A model generated the notes under the pieces. It saw only the letters and a program-made list of their open reading frames with translations, was not told the DNA's origin and made no database searches. A DNA stretch of 64,000 bases from Actinomadura atramentaria DSM 43919 (GTDB taxonomy: Bacteria; Actinomycetota; Actinomycetes; Streptosporangiales; Streptosporangiaceae): the NCBI RefSeq assembly GCF_000381885.1, contig NZ_KB907226.1, positions 1-64,000 of the forward strand, written 5' to 3'. Each line of letters starts with the position of its first letter. Positions within the stretch are counted from its first letter, which is position 1. The translations under genes and the position numbers were made by a program. Shown here piece after piece: positions 53,509-62,114 of this stretch.

Positions 53509-54681
53509 TCATGCGCGGCCCCGCGCTGTGGTCGTGAGGCGCCACCCGCCGGGACTGCGTTCTACGAAGCCCGCCGCCGCCAGGAGCCCGAGTTTCGCGT
53601 TGACCGCGTCCAGGCTCATCCCGGCCGTCGCGGCGAGCTGCGCGGGGCCCGCGTGGCCGCGGGCGGGGAGCGCCTCCAGGACCGCGCGCGTCGCCGGGTC
53701 CAGGCGGTCGCGGGGCAGGACGGGGTCGCGCGGCGGCGGGGCCAGGTCGTCGCCCAGTCTGCCGAGCGCCTCGACGACCTCCTCCGGCCGGGTGACCAGC
53801 AACGCGGGCGGCGAGTCGCGGAGCAGCCGGTGGCAGCCCTCGGACGCGGCCGAGTCCACCGGGCCGGGGACGGCCATCAGCTCGCGGTCCAGCCGCTGCG
53901 CCCACGACGCCGTGTTCAGCGCGCCGCTCCGCCACGCCGCCTCCACGACGACCGTCCCGCGGGTCAGCGTGGCGATGACGCGGTTGCGCACGAGGAACCG
54001 CGAGCGGCGCGGGCTCGCCCCCGGCGGCGACTCGCTCACCAGCAGGCCCCGGCCCGCCAGCTCGGCGAACAGGCCCTCGTGGACGGCCGGGTAGGGGACG
54101 TCCACGCCGTTGGCGAGCACGGCGAACGTCCGTCCGTCCGCGGCGAGCGCGCCCCGGTGCGCCGCCGCGTCGATGCCGAGCGCGCCGCCCGACACGATCG
54201 TCCAGTCCGTCTCCGCCAGGCGGGCCGCGAGGTCGGCGGCGATCCGCGTCCCGTAGGACGTCGCGCCGCGTGCCCCGACGATCGCCACCGACCGCAGGCA
54301 GCCGTGGCGGAGGTCGCGGGGGCCGCGCAGCCACAGCGCGTAGGGGCGTTCGTCGCCGAGGTCGTCCAGCGTCGTCGGCCATTCCGGGTCGCCGGGGCAG
54401 ACGAGCCGGACGCCGAGCCGCTCGGCGACGGCCAGGTCGGCGTCGGTGTCCACGGCGGACAGCCGGAGTCGCCAGTGTTCCAGCCGCGCCAGCGCGCGGT
54501 GCTGGTCCTCAGCCGTTCGCGCGACGCCGTCCGGCAGTGTCCCGGAGCGGACGGCGCCAAGCGCGCCCGGCGGTCCGGCCCGCTCGATGAGGGCGTTGAG
54601 CAGCCGGTCTCCGGGTTCGGCGAGGGCGGTCAGCGCGGCTCGCGCGGCGCGGCCGGTCGGATCGTCGTGGCTCGTGTTCAT
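53509..54681 (-). CDS. dprA: DNA-processing protein DprA
   Basis: DprA loads RecA onto incoming single-stranded DNA in natural transformation; its role in actinomycetes is unclear. The 390-residue protein has an N-terminal helical domain, the Rossmann-like core with AIVGARGATSYG, VSGGALGIDAAAHRGAL, FAVLANGVDVPYP and SRFLVRNRVIATLT, and a C-terminal winged helix. ATG overlaps the yifB stop (ATGA), so the pair is coupled. Confidence 0.93.
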   Translation of the reverse strand: MNTSHDDPTGRAARAALTALAEPGDRLLNALIERAGPPGALGAVRSGTLPDGVARTAEDQHRALARLEHWRLRLSAVDTDADLAVAERLGVRLVCPGDPEWPTTLDDLGDERPYALWLRGPRDLRHGCLRSVAIVGARGATSYGTRIAADLAARLAETDWTIVSGGALGIDAAAHRGALAADGRTFAVLANGVDVPYPAVHEGLFAELAGRGLLVSESPPGASPRRSRFLVRNRVIATLTRGTVVVEAAWRSGALNTASWAQRLDRELMAVPGPVDSAASEGCHRLLRDSPPALLVTRPEEVVEALGRLGDDLAPPPRDPVLPRDRLDPATRAVLEALPARGHAGPAQLAATAGMSLDAVNAKLGLLAAAGFVERSPGGWRLTTTARGRA

Positions 54682-56237
54682 GATCGCCGTCCCATCCAGA
54701 GGGCGAGCGCGCCGCCGATGTCGTCCGCGTCCGGCTCGTCGCGGTCCGCCAGGTCGGCGATGGTCCAGGCGACGCGCAGCACCCGGTCGAGGCCGCGCGC
54801 GCTGAGGCTTCCGTTCTGCAGCGCGGCGTCGACCGCGCCCATCGCGGCGGCGGACGGGGTGAAGGCGCGCCGCACCTCCGGGCCGGGGATCTCGGAGTTC
54901 GTCCGCCACGGGGTGTCGGACAGGCGCTTCAGCGTCCGTTCCCGGGCTGCGGCGACGCGTTCGGCGACGACCTCGCTGGGTTCGGCGAACTCCAGGTCGT
55001 AGCGCAGTTCGGCGCGGCTGGCGGGGGCCAGCTCCAGCTTGAGGTCCACCCGGTCGAGCAGCGGTCCCGAGAGCCGCGACTGGTACTTGCGACGCGCGGA
55101 GGGCGCGCACGAGCAGTCCATCTGCGTCGCCGCCGCGCACGGGCACGGGTTGGCGGCCAGGACCAGCGTGAACCGCGCGGGGAAGCACGCCGTTCCCTCG
55201 GCCCGCGAGATCCGGACCTCGCCCTCTTCGAGGGGCTGCCGCAGGACGTCCAACGCGCCCCACCTGAACTCCGGGGCTTCGTCCAGAAAGAGAATGCCCC
55301 GGTGGGCGAGGGAGACCGCGCCTGGTTTGAGGACGCGGCCCGAGCCGCCGCCCGCCAGCGCGGCCGCGCTGGCGGTGTGGTGCGGGGCGTGGAACGGCGG
55401 GCGCGTGATGAGCGGCTGGCCGGGCGGGAGGGTGCCCGCCACGGAGTGGATCGCCGTCACCTCCAGCGCCGCGTCGGGCTCCAGTTGCGGCAGGAGCGTG
55501 GGGAGCCGTTCGGCCAGCATCGTCTTACCGCAGCCGGGTGGTCCGGCGAAGTACAGGTGGTGGCCGCCCGCCGCGCTGATCTCCAGGGCGCGGCGTCCTT
55601 CGGCCTGCCCTCGCACGTCCGAGAGGTCCAGGACGGCGCGGCGGTCGGGCACGCGCCCGGCGAGGCCGTCGTGGGCGGCGGGCGGCGGATCGGGCTCGGC
55701 GTCCGTCTCCTCGACGGGCGGGGCCTCGTCGCGCAGGATCGCCAGGAGCCCGCGCAGCGTCGCGGTGCCGATGACCTCGACGTCCGGCACCAGCGCCGCC
55801 TCCGCGCGGTTCGCGAGCGGCACCACCGCCGTGCGGCACCCGGCGTTCGCCGCGGCCAGGACGGCGGGCAGCACGCCCGGCACGGCCCGGACCCGTCCGT
55901 CGAGCCCCAGCTCACCGATCACGACCAGCCCCGCGCACGACCGCGGCGGCACCGCCTCCGCCGCCGCGAGCAGCGCTATGGCGATGGCGAGATCGTAGAA
56001 CGAACCCTTCTTCGGAAGGCTCGCCGGGAAGAGCGACACGGTGACGTGGCGGTTCGGCCAGTCCTCGCCCGAGTTGTAGATCGCCGCACGGACGCGGTCA
56101 CGAGCCTCACTGAGCGCCGTGTCGGGCAGCCCGACGAGATGGAGGCCGGGAACGCCGCTCGTGATGGCCGCCTCGACGTCCACGACATAACCGTCGACAC
56201 CGAGCAGCGAGACCGATTTGGTCTTCGCGAGTGTCAT
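54678..56237 (-). CDS. YifB/ComM family Mg-chelatase-like AAA ATPase
   Basis: This family includes ComM, a hexameric helicase that extends DNA integration during transformation. The 519-residue protein has an N-terminal Lon-protease-like domain (VGLPDTALSEARDRVRAA), the AAA domain with Walker A GPPGCGKT (Lys238), Walker B GILFLDEAPEF and NPCPCAAA. A cysteine-rich CAAATQMDCSCAP segment lies before the C-terminal Mg-chelatase domain. ATG at 56237 has AAGGAG seven bases upstream; the open frame further upstream is repeat-derived and not coding. It forms an operon with dprA. Confidence 0.92.
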   Translation of the reverse strand: MTLAKTKSVSLLGVDGYVVDVEAAITSGVPGLHLVGLPDTALSEARDRVRAAIYNSGEDWPNRHVTVSLFPASLPKKGSFYDLAIAIALLAAAEAVPPRSCAGLVVIGELGLDGRVRAVPGVLPAVLAAANAGCRTAVVPLANRAEAALVPDVEVIGTATLRGLLAILRDEAPPVEETDAEPDPPPAAHDGLAGRVPDRRAVLDLSDVRGQAEGRRALEISAAGGHHLYFAGPPGCGKTMLAERLPTLLPQLEPDAALEVTAIHSVAGTLPPGQPLITRPPFHAPHHTASAAALAGGGSGRVLKPGAVSLAHRGILFLDEAPEFRWGALDVLRQPLEEGEVRISRAEGTACFPARFTLVLAANPCPCAAATQMDCSCAPSARRKYQSRLSGPLLDRVDLKLELAPASRAELRYDLEFAEPSEVVAERVAAARERTLKRLSDTPWRTNSEIPGPEVRRAFTPSAAAMGAVDAALQNGSLSARGLDRVLRVAWTIADLADRDEPDADDIGGALALWMGRRS

Positions 56238-57497
56238 GCACAACTCCTTGAATCGAGACCCCTCGCGACCAGCGAGGGACAAGAACTGCTGGAAAGCACT
56301 GCACTTCCGCCCAGCGCCCCGCCACGGCCGCGCGCCGAACCAGACCGACACACGGACCAGCGAGCGCCCAACCGCACGACAGCCACCGCCCCGATCCGCC
56401 CCACACGGGCCGAACCGGGCCGTACCGGGCCGCATCAGGCCGGTTCGCGCCGGACCGGGCCGACCCCGGAGCGCGCCCTGCGGTACGGGCCCGCACCGCG
56501 CCGACTTGCGCCGACTTGCGCCGACCCGCATCGGTCCAGGCACGAACGAGACGGCGAGCATCCGCGCCGCACGACCCCGCCACCCCGCACCCACCGCCCC
56601 CGCCCTGCGCCGCCCCACCCCGCGCCGCCCCACCCTGCGCCGCCTCGGCCCGCACCGGGCTGCCCGGGCTGCGCCGTCCTGGACGGCACCGACCTGCACT
56701 GGCCCGCGCCGCACCGCACTGACGAACGAGACGGTGTGCGTTCGCTGCCTCGCGGCGGCTGCTGCCGCACCGCATCGCGCCGCGCTAACCGCGCTGGTCG
56801 TGCTGCGCTGCATCGTGCTGATCGAGCCGGGTCGGTGGACGGGACGGTTGGCGTCGGCGGCTGCGCGGCGGTTGCCGCGCTGTTCCGGCGGCCCGGCGGC
56901 CACGGCTGCGCCGGACCGCCTCCGTGCGTGCGCGGGCATGCTGCTCGTCCTGTCCGCAGAGCTTCCCGGCGGCCCACCGCCTCCGTGCGTGCGCGGGCAT
57001 GCTCGTTCGTCGCTGGGCCGGCCGAGCACCGCGCGCGGCGGCGTTGGTCCGGCGTTGTGCTGGCTCGCCGCCGCGCGGCTGTGCTTGTCCGGCGCGGCGT
57101 TGTCCGGTCGCCGCAGTGCGCGGGAGTGCTGACGCTGAGTCGGCTGCGGTACGGCGCGGTGGTGCCGGAGCCACGCCAACCTGGGCCAACCTGGGCCGGC
57201 CTGGTCGCCGTGGCCGCGCTGGCTCGGCGCTGCGTTGGTTAGCCGTCGTGCGCTGCGTGGTCGCAGGTTGCGCGGTCGTACTGGTCCGGCGCTGCGCTCG
57301 CGGCGGTCTGGTGGGTGGGCCGCGGGATTCGGTGGTGTGGTGGGTGGGGCGGGGAGAGAGTCGTGTGGGGGAGTGCGGATGCGTTGTGTTGGGGTCGGTG
57401 AGGTGCTGATGTGCTGTTGTGTTCCAGTGGGTGGGCGTGTACCCGACGACCCGGCGGTGGTCGGTGGGTTGCGGGTGGTTGTTGTGGGGTGTGGGCA
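56238..57497. repeat. 1.26 kb gene-free, repeat-rich block between yifB and yraN
   Basis: No gene is recognisable on either strand. The left part (about 56290-56720) is C-rich on the plus strand; the right part (about 57300-57497) is strongly G/T-rich with little C or A. Tandem repeats include a 10-base unit GCGCCGACTT from 56499 (three copies, the third imperfect), a 15-base unit GCGCCGCCCCACCCC at 56607-56636 plus a partial copy, and a 10-base unit GCCAACCTGG from 57175 (two exact, one imperfect). A 28-base direct repeat occurs at 56915-56942 and 56976-57003. Long open frames here lack family features and use codons atypical for the genome. It may be a decayed region or an expanding minisatellite. 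Confidence 0.7.
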
Positions 57498-57863
57498 TTA
57501 GCTGATCGCGCGTAGATGCTCGATGGTGAAGCCGGCGGGGGCCAGGAGCAGGCCGAGGGCGTCCACCCGCAGATGGGTGGGGGGAATGCCGTGGTCGGCG
57601 CCCCAGCGCAGGGCGAGGCGGCGCAGGCGAGCCGCCTTGGCGGGGGTCACCGCTTCCAGGGGATGGCCGAACTTGCCGTTGCGGCGGGTTTTCACCTCGC
57701 ACGCCACGTACCAGCGGCCGTCGCGCGCGACGATGTCCAGCTCGCCTTCGGGACAGCGCCAGTTCCGGTCGACGACGGTCCAGCCGAGACGCACCAGGTG
57801 GTGCGCGGCGATGGCCTCGCCTCGCGCGCCGAGGGCGTGCGCCGTGTTGAGTTCCGATCGCAT
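57498..57863 (-). CDS. YraN/UPF0102 family endonuclease-like protein
   Basis: This 121-residue member of the restriction-endonuclease-fold YraN family has GARGEAIAAHHLVRLGWTVVDRNWRCPEGELDIVARD followed by VACEVKTRR, which contains the PD-ExK-like core (Glu-Leu-Asp and Glu-Val-Lys). The function is not established. ATG at 57863 follows a near-perfect GGAGGTGAT. It is separated from yifB and dprA, its usual downstream neighbours, by the 1.26 kb repeat-rich block. Confidence 0.92.
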   Translation of the reverse strand: MRSELNTAHALGARGEAIAAHHLVRLGWTVVDRNWRCPEGELDIVARDGRWYVACEVKTRRNGKFGHPLEAVTPAKAARLRRLALRWGADHGIPPTHLRVDALGLLLAPAGFTIEHLRAIS

Positions 57864-57927
57864 CGGAATCACCTCCGGGCACGACCCTGCGTCCTCGGGG
57901 GCGGCCAACGGAAAATCGTTTCGAGGC

Positions 57928-57936
57928 TGTGGATAA
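57928..57936 (-). other. DnaA box upstream of xerC
   Basis: The plus strand reads TGTGGATAA, the exact complement of the consensus DnaA box TTATCCACA. It lies in the 230-base divergent region between yraN and xerC. Confidence 0.45.
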
Positions 57937-58093
57937 CTGGGTGCGCCGACCGCGTCGGACCGACAACGATCGGCCCCTTGACCTGGGGTTTCGTGGGGGC
58001 GTTGGTGACCGGCTCTCGGTGATACGACTCACGGCCCTCCGCCGGGCGGAGGCGGCGCTTGCAATCGGGTCGTGGAACGGCGAGCGTGGCGCT

Positions 58094-59023
58094 GTGACGA
58101 CCGATGACCAGGAGGCGATCCCCGCCCCGTTCAGCGAGGCCATCGCGGAGTTCGAGCGCCACCTGCGCGCGGAGCGGGGCCTGTCGCCGCACACGCTCCG
58201 CGCGTACCTCGGCGACGTGGGCGATCTCGTGCGGCACGCGGCCGCCGTCGGCCTCGCCGGGCCAGGGGAGCTGGAGGTCGGCGTCCTGCGCGCGTGGCTC
58301 GCCCGGCAGCACGCCGAGGGCCGGTCGCGCGCGACGCTCGCACGCAGGACCGCCGCCGCGCGCGCGTTCACCCGGTACCTGCACCGCCGGGGGCTCCTCG
58401 AAGCCGACCCCGGTCCGCTGCTCGGCACGCCGCGTCCGAACCGCGACCTGCCGACCGTGCTGTCGAAGGAGCAGGCCGCGCGCCTGCTCGACGGCATGAC
58501 GGCGGACGGCCCGATCGGTCTGCGCGACCTGGCCGTCCTCGAAGTCTTCTACGCGACCGGCGTCCGGGTCAGCGAGCTGTGCGGGATGGACGTGGACGAC
58601 CTCGATCCCGGACGCGGCACCGTCCGCGTCATCGGCAAGGGCGACAAGGAGCGGAGGGTCCCCATCGCCGCCGTCGCCGTCCAGGCCGCCGAGGACTGGC
58701 TGCGCGCGGGCCGCCCCGCGCTGGCGACCGAGTCCAGCGGCGCGGCGCTGTTCCTCGGCGCGCGCGGGGGGCGGCTCCACCCGACGACGGCGCGCAAGAT
58801 CGTCCACGCGCGGATCGCCGAGGCCGGGGACGTCCCCGACCTCGGCCCGCACGGCCTGCGGCACAGCGCCGCGACCCATCTTCTGGAGGGCGGCGCGGAT
58901 CTGCGCAGCGTCCAGGAGATCCTCGGCCACGCGTCACTGAGGACGACGCAGATCTACACGCACGTCTCCGTGGAACGCCTCCGGAGCGTGCATCGCCAGG
59001 CGCATCCGCGCGGAGCCGAGTGA
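58094..59023 (+). CDS. xerC: tyrosine recombinase XerC
   Basis: XerC, with XerD, resolves chromosome dimers at dif. The 309-residue protein has the N-terminal SAM-like core-binding domain (FERHLRAERGLSPHTLRAYLGD) and all catalytic residues: Arg158 (GVRVSELCG), the lysine in IGKGDKERRVP, His253 and Arg256 (HGLRHS), His279 (GHAS) and nucleophile Tyr288 (IYTHVS). GTG at 58094 is used; the longer frame upstream has no family similarity. It ends eight bases from the converging M23 gene. Confidence 0.9.
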   Translation: MTTDDQEAIPAPFSEAIAEFERHLRAERGLSPHTLRAYLGDVGDLVRHAAAVGLAGPGELEVGVLRAWLARQHAEGRSRATLARRTAAARAFTRYLHRRGLLEADPGPLLGTPRPNRDLPTVLSKEQAARLLDGMTADGPIGLRDLAVLEVFYATGVRVSELCGMDVDDLDPGRGTVRVIGKGDKERRVPIAAVAVQAAEDWLRAGRPALATESSGAALFLGARGGRLHPTTARKIVHARIAEAGDVPDLGPHGLRHSAATHLLEGGADLRSVQEILGHASLRTTQIYTHVSVERLRSVHRQAHPRGAE

Positions 59024-59031
59024 ATGCGCGG

Positions 59032-59883
59032 TCAGCGGACCCGGCGCAGGCGGCGTTCCCGTGCCAGGTCGATCACCTCGCAGGGCTGGCGTCGGCGCGC
59101 GGGCCGTCTGAGCCGCGCGTGCCGCCCTACGAACAGCGCCAGGAACGCGAGCAGGAAGCCTGAGCCCATTCCCGTCAGCCACGTCCCGCTGAAGGACGTC
59201 GCGGAGCGCAGCGCAACATCAGGCGTCCTTCGGGCGGTTCCCGGAACGTGCGGCGCGGACGATGCCGTCGCCCACTGGGGGAGCAGCCGAACGCCCCGGC
59301 CCACGAGCGACAGCGGATCGAGATAGACCGTCCCGCGCAGCAGGCCCCAGTGCAGGCACGGAACCGCGCAGTGCGGCGACGGGACGCGCTCCAGGACCCC
59401 GATCGGCGTCCCCGCCGCGACGGCCGCGCCGACCCGCACCGAGGGGAGGACCGGCAGATACGTCGTCCGCAGCACCCCGTGGCTGACCGCGACGACGCTC
59501 CGGCCCGCGAGCCGCCCGGCGTACGAGACCGTCCCGGCTCCGGCGGCCCGGACCGGCGCACCGGGCCGGGCCGCGAGATCGACGCCCCGATGGCCGGGCC
59601 CCCACGGGACGGCGGGCGGTGAGAACGCTCGGACGACCGTGGGCGTCGGTGGTCCGAGCGGCCAGCGCCACCCGCTGGAGGCGTCGCGCCCTACGGCGTG
59701 ACGCGTCGGAGCGCTGTTCGCGGGGCGTGCCCGCCGACCGCCAGGGGCAGCGTCGGCCGGGTCGGTGGACGCGGTGCCGTGTACGCCGCCGGGCCGTAAG
59801 CCGTGCGGACCGCCCGGCGAGGCGGTGGAAGGCGAGAGGCCGAGCGCGGCGAAGATCGCGAGCGCGAGTGCGAATGCAGTCAT
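59032..59883 (-). CDS. M23 family metallopeptidase (LytM-like), membrane associated
   Basis: This 283-residue exported protein has an N-terminal signal or anchor segment (ALALAIFAALGL), a low-complexity Pro/Ala linker and a LytM/M23 domain. Visible zinc-site elements are HRGVDLAA (His and Asp) and CLHWGLL, which supplies the last histidine. The usual HxH is reduced to one visible histidine, so catalysis may be impaired or use another residue. A second hydrophobic segment near the C-terminus (GMGSGFLLAFLALFVG) is followed by a basic tail. It may trim or sense peptidoglycan. It is divergent from rpsB. Confidence 0.78.
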   Translation of the reverse strand: MTAFALALAIFAALGLSPSTASPGGPHGLRPGGVHGTASTDPADAAPGGRRARPANSAPTRHAVGRDASSGWRWPLGPPTPTVVRAFSPPAVPWGPGHRGVDLAARPGAPVRAAGAGTVSYAGRLAGRSVVAVSHGVLRTTYLPVLPSVRVGAAVAAGTPIGVLERVPSPHCAVPCLHWGLLRGTVYLDPLSLVGRGVRLLPQWATASSAPHVPGTARRTPDVALRSATSFSGTWLTGMGSGFLLAFLALFVGRHARLRRPARRRQPCEVIDLARERRLRRVR

Positions 59884-60202
59884 GCCGCGAGCCTGACGAG
59901 CCGCCACCGACCGGCGCGAACGGCGGCCGAACCTGTGGACAACTCCGTCCGAAGGCCGCTGCGGTCGGCTGATTCCACCCGCACGTCGCTCATCCCATAG
60001 AATCGGAGAACGGCTGCGTGGGTCCATGCCCAGGCGGCCGAATTCACGCGCTCTCGCGCCATCCGGTCCTCGCGGCCGGTGGGGCACGGCCTCTCGGTCC
60101 GCCGTTCGCGGCGGCGAGGCGGTGTCGGGGCGCAGACACAACCGACACGCGGCCCTCCCGACCGGAACCGGAACGGCGGGCCAGAAGAGGAGAACACGGG
60201 AT
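59884..60202. promoter_or_regulatory. divergent region and leader before rpsB
   Basis: These 319 bases separate the M23 gene from rpsB. A DnaA-box-like TGTGGACAA (59934-59942, complement TTGTCCACA) lies near the M23 start. TAGAAT (59998-60003), with TTCCAC 19 bases upstream, is a weak promoter candidate for rpsB and implies a leader of nearly 200 bases. No gene is recognised. Confidence 0.45.
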
Positions 60203-61144
60203 ATGGCACCCGTCGTCACGATGCGGCAGCTGCTGGAGAGCGGCGTTCACTTCGGCCACCAGACGCGCCGCTGGAACCCGAAGATGAAGCGCTTCATCCT
60301 CACCGAGCGCAACGGCATCTACATCATCGACCTGCAGCAGTCGCTGTCCTACATCGACCGCGCCTTCGAGTTCGTCAAGGCCACGGTCGCCCACGGCGGC
60401 ACGATCCTGTTCGTCGGCACCAAGAAGCAGGCCCAGGAGGCCATCGCCGAGCAGGCCGCGCGGGTCGGGATGCCGTACGTCAACCAGCGCTGGCTGGGCG
60501 GCATGCTCACCAACTTCTCCACCGTCCACAAGCGTCTCACCCGGCTCAAGGAGCTGGAGGAGATCAACTACGACGACGTGGCCGGCTCCGGCATGACCAA
60601 GAAGGAGCTCCTCGGGCTGCGCCGCGAGAAGGACAAGCTGGAGCGCACCCTCGGCGGTATCCGCGACATGGCCAAGGTGCCCAGCGCCGTCTGGATCGTG
60701 GACACCAAGAAGGAGCACATCGCGGTCAACGAGGCCAAGAAGCTCGGCATCCCGGTCGTCGCGATCCTGGACACCAACTGCGACCCCGACGAGGTCGACT
60801 ACCCGATCCCGGGCAACGACGACGCGATCCGCAGCGTCAGCATGCTGACCCGCGTCGTCGCCGACGCCGTCGCGGACGGCCTCATCGCCCGCGCGGGCGC
60901 CGCGTCCGGCGGCGACGAGAAGCCCGCCGAGTCCGGCGGCGGCGCGGAGCCGCTCGCCGAGTGGGAGCGGGAGCTGCTGGAGAACAAGGAGCAGGGCGCC
61001 GCCGAGGCCGCGCCCGCCGAGGCCCCGGCCGAGGAGCCCGCCGCCGCGCAGGCGGAGGCCGAGCAGCCCGCCGCCGAGGCCGCCCCGGCCGAGCAGGCCG
61101 AGGCCGCGCAGGCGCCTGCCGACGGCGCCGCCGAGCAGGCCTGA
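60203..61144 (+). CDS. rpsB: 30S ribosomal protein S2
   Basis: S2 binds late in 30S assembly. The 313-residue protein starts MAPVVTMRQLLESGVHFGHQ, with RWNPKMKRFI, FVGTKKQAQEAI, QRWLGGMLTNF, and PVVAILDTNCDPDEVDYPIP. The last 60 residues are an Ala/Glu/Pro-rich acidic extension common in actinomycetes. ATG at 60203 has GAGGAG upstream. It heads the rpsB-tsf-pyrH-frr-cdsA series. Confidence 0.96.
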   Translation: MAPVVTMRQLLESGVHFGHQTRRWNPKMKRFILTERNGIYIIDLQQSLSYIDRAFEFVKATVAHGGTILFVGTKKQAQEAIAEQAARVGMPYVNQRWLGGMLTNFSTVHKRLTRLKELEEINYDDVAGSGMTKKELLGLRREKDKLERTLGGIRDMAKVPSAVWIVDTKKEHIAVNEAKKLGIPVVAILDTNCDPDEVDYPIPGNDDAIRSVSMLTRVVADAVADGLIARAGAASGGDEKPAESGGGAEPLAEWERELLENKEQGAAEAAPAEAPAEEPAAAQAEAEQPAAEAAPAEQAEAAQAPADGAAEQA

Positions 61145-61152
61145 CGACGCGC

Positions 61153-61181
61153 CGTCCCGGGGCCGCAGCGGCCCCGGGACG
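61153..61181 (+). terminator. hairpin between rpsB and tsf
   Basis: CGTCCCGGGGCC (61153-61164) pairs perfectly with 61170-61181 around GCAGC. No T-tract follows, so it may be a partial terminator or an mRNA-stabilising stem within the operon. Confidence 0.55.
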
Positions 61182-61225
61182 CCGTCCCCGCAGACTTTTC
61201 CACCCACTCCAGAGACGAAAGAGCG

Positions 61226-62062
61226 ATGGCTGACTTCACCGCCGCCGACGTCAAGCGGCTCCGGGAGCTGACCGGCTCCGGCATGATGGCCTGCAAGAAC
61301 GCCCTCACCGAGGCCGAGGGCGACTTCGACAAGGCCGTCGAGATCCTGCGCCTCAAGGGCGCCAAGGACGTCGGCAAGCGCGCCGAGCGCACCGCCGCCA
61401 ACGGCCTGGTCGCGCAGTACTTCCAGGGCTCCGGCGACGGCGCCCTGCTCGAACTCAAGTGCGAGACGGACTTCGTCGCGAAGAACGCCGAGTTCATCGC
61501 GCTGGCCGACCGCATCGTCGAGTTCGCGTCCACCAGCGGCGCGGCCGACGCCGAGGCGCTGCTCGCCGCCGAGATCGAGTCCGGCAAGACCGTCGACGCC
61601 CTGGTCCAGGAGGCCAGCGCGAAGATCGGCGAGAAGCTGGAGATCGGCCGGTTCGCGCACTACCAGGGCGCGTACGTGGCCAGCTACCTCCACAAGTCCG
61701 ACCCGTCCCTGCCGCCGACCACCGGCGTCCTGGTCGAGCTGGACAAGGAGAACGCCGAGGTCGCCCGCGACGTCGCGCAGCAGATCGCCGCGATGTCGCC
61801 GAAGTACCTCACCCGCGAGGACATCCCGGCGGAGGCCGTCGCCAAGGAGCGGGCGCTCGCCGAGCAGCTCACCCGCGACGAGGGCAAGCCCGAGCAGGCC
61901 ATCCCGAAGATCGTCGAGGGCCGCGTCAACGCGTACTTCCGCGACTTCGTGCTGCTGGAGCAGGCGTTCGTCAAGGACGGCAAGAAGACGATCGCCAAGG
62001 TCCTGGAGGAGGCGGGCGTCAACGTCGTCCGCTTCATCCGCATCAAGGTCGGCCAGGCGTAG
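61226..62062 (+). CDS. tsf: elongation factor Ts
   Basis: EF-Ts recycles EF-Tu by nucleotide exchange. The 278-residue protein has the UBA-like N-terminus (VKRLRELTGSGMMACKNALTE), ILRLKGAKDVGKRAERTAANG and the core CETDFVAKNAEF, all diagnostic. Length is normal. It follows rpsB after an 81-base gap with a hairpin. Confidence 0.96.
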   Translation: MADFTAADVKRLRELTGSGMMACKNALTEAEGDFDKAVEILRLKGAKDVGKRAERTAANGLVAQYFQGSGDGALLELKCETDFVAKNAEFIALADRIVEFASTSGAADAEALLAAEIESGKTVDALVQEASAKIGEKLEIGRFAHYQGAYVASYLHKSDPSLPPTTGVLVELDKENAEVARDVAQQIAAMSPKYLTREDIPAEAVAKERALAEQLTRDEGKPEQAIPKIVEGRVNAYFRDFVLLEQAFVKDGKKTIAKVLEEAGVNVVRFIRIKVGQA

Positions 62063-62114
62063 GTCCCGGACGAACGGGACCGCATATTCGCAACGCAACG
62101 AGGAGGCCGCCGAC

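Noticed and set aside
56915..57003. Two 28-base repeats separated by 33 bases, the spacing of a type I-E CRISPR array
   Set aside because: Only two copies exist, the repeat lacks the 7-base stem of I-E repeats, no further copies fit the 61-base period, and no cas genes are in the window. It is better seen as part of the local repeat block.
56785..57500. Minus-strand frame starting MPTPHNNHPQ in the repeat-rich block
   Set aside because: It is rich in His, Thr, Pro and Arg, uses codons such as ACA, CGA and CCA that genuine genes here avoid, runs through tandem repeats and has no ribosome binding site or recognisable domain.
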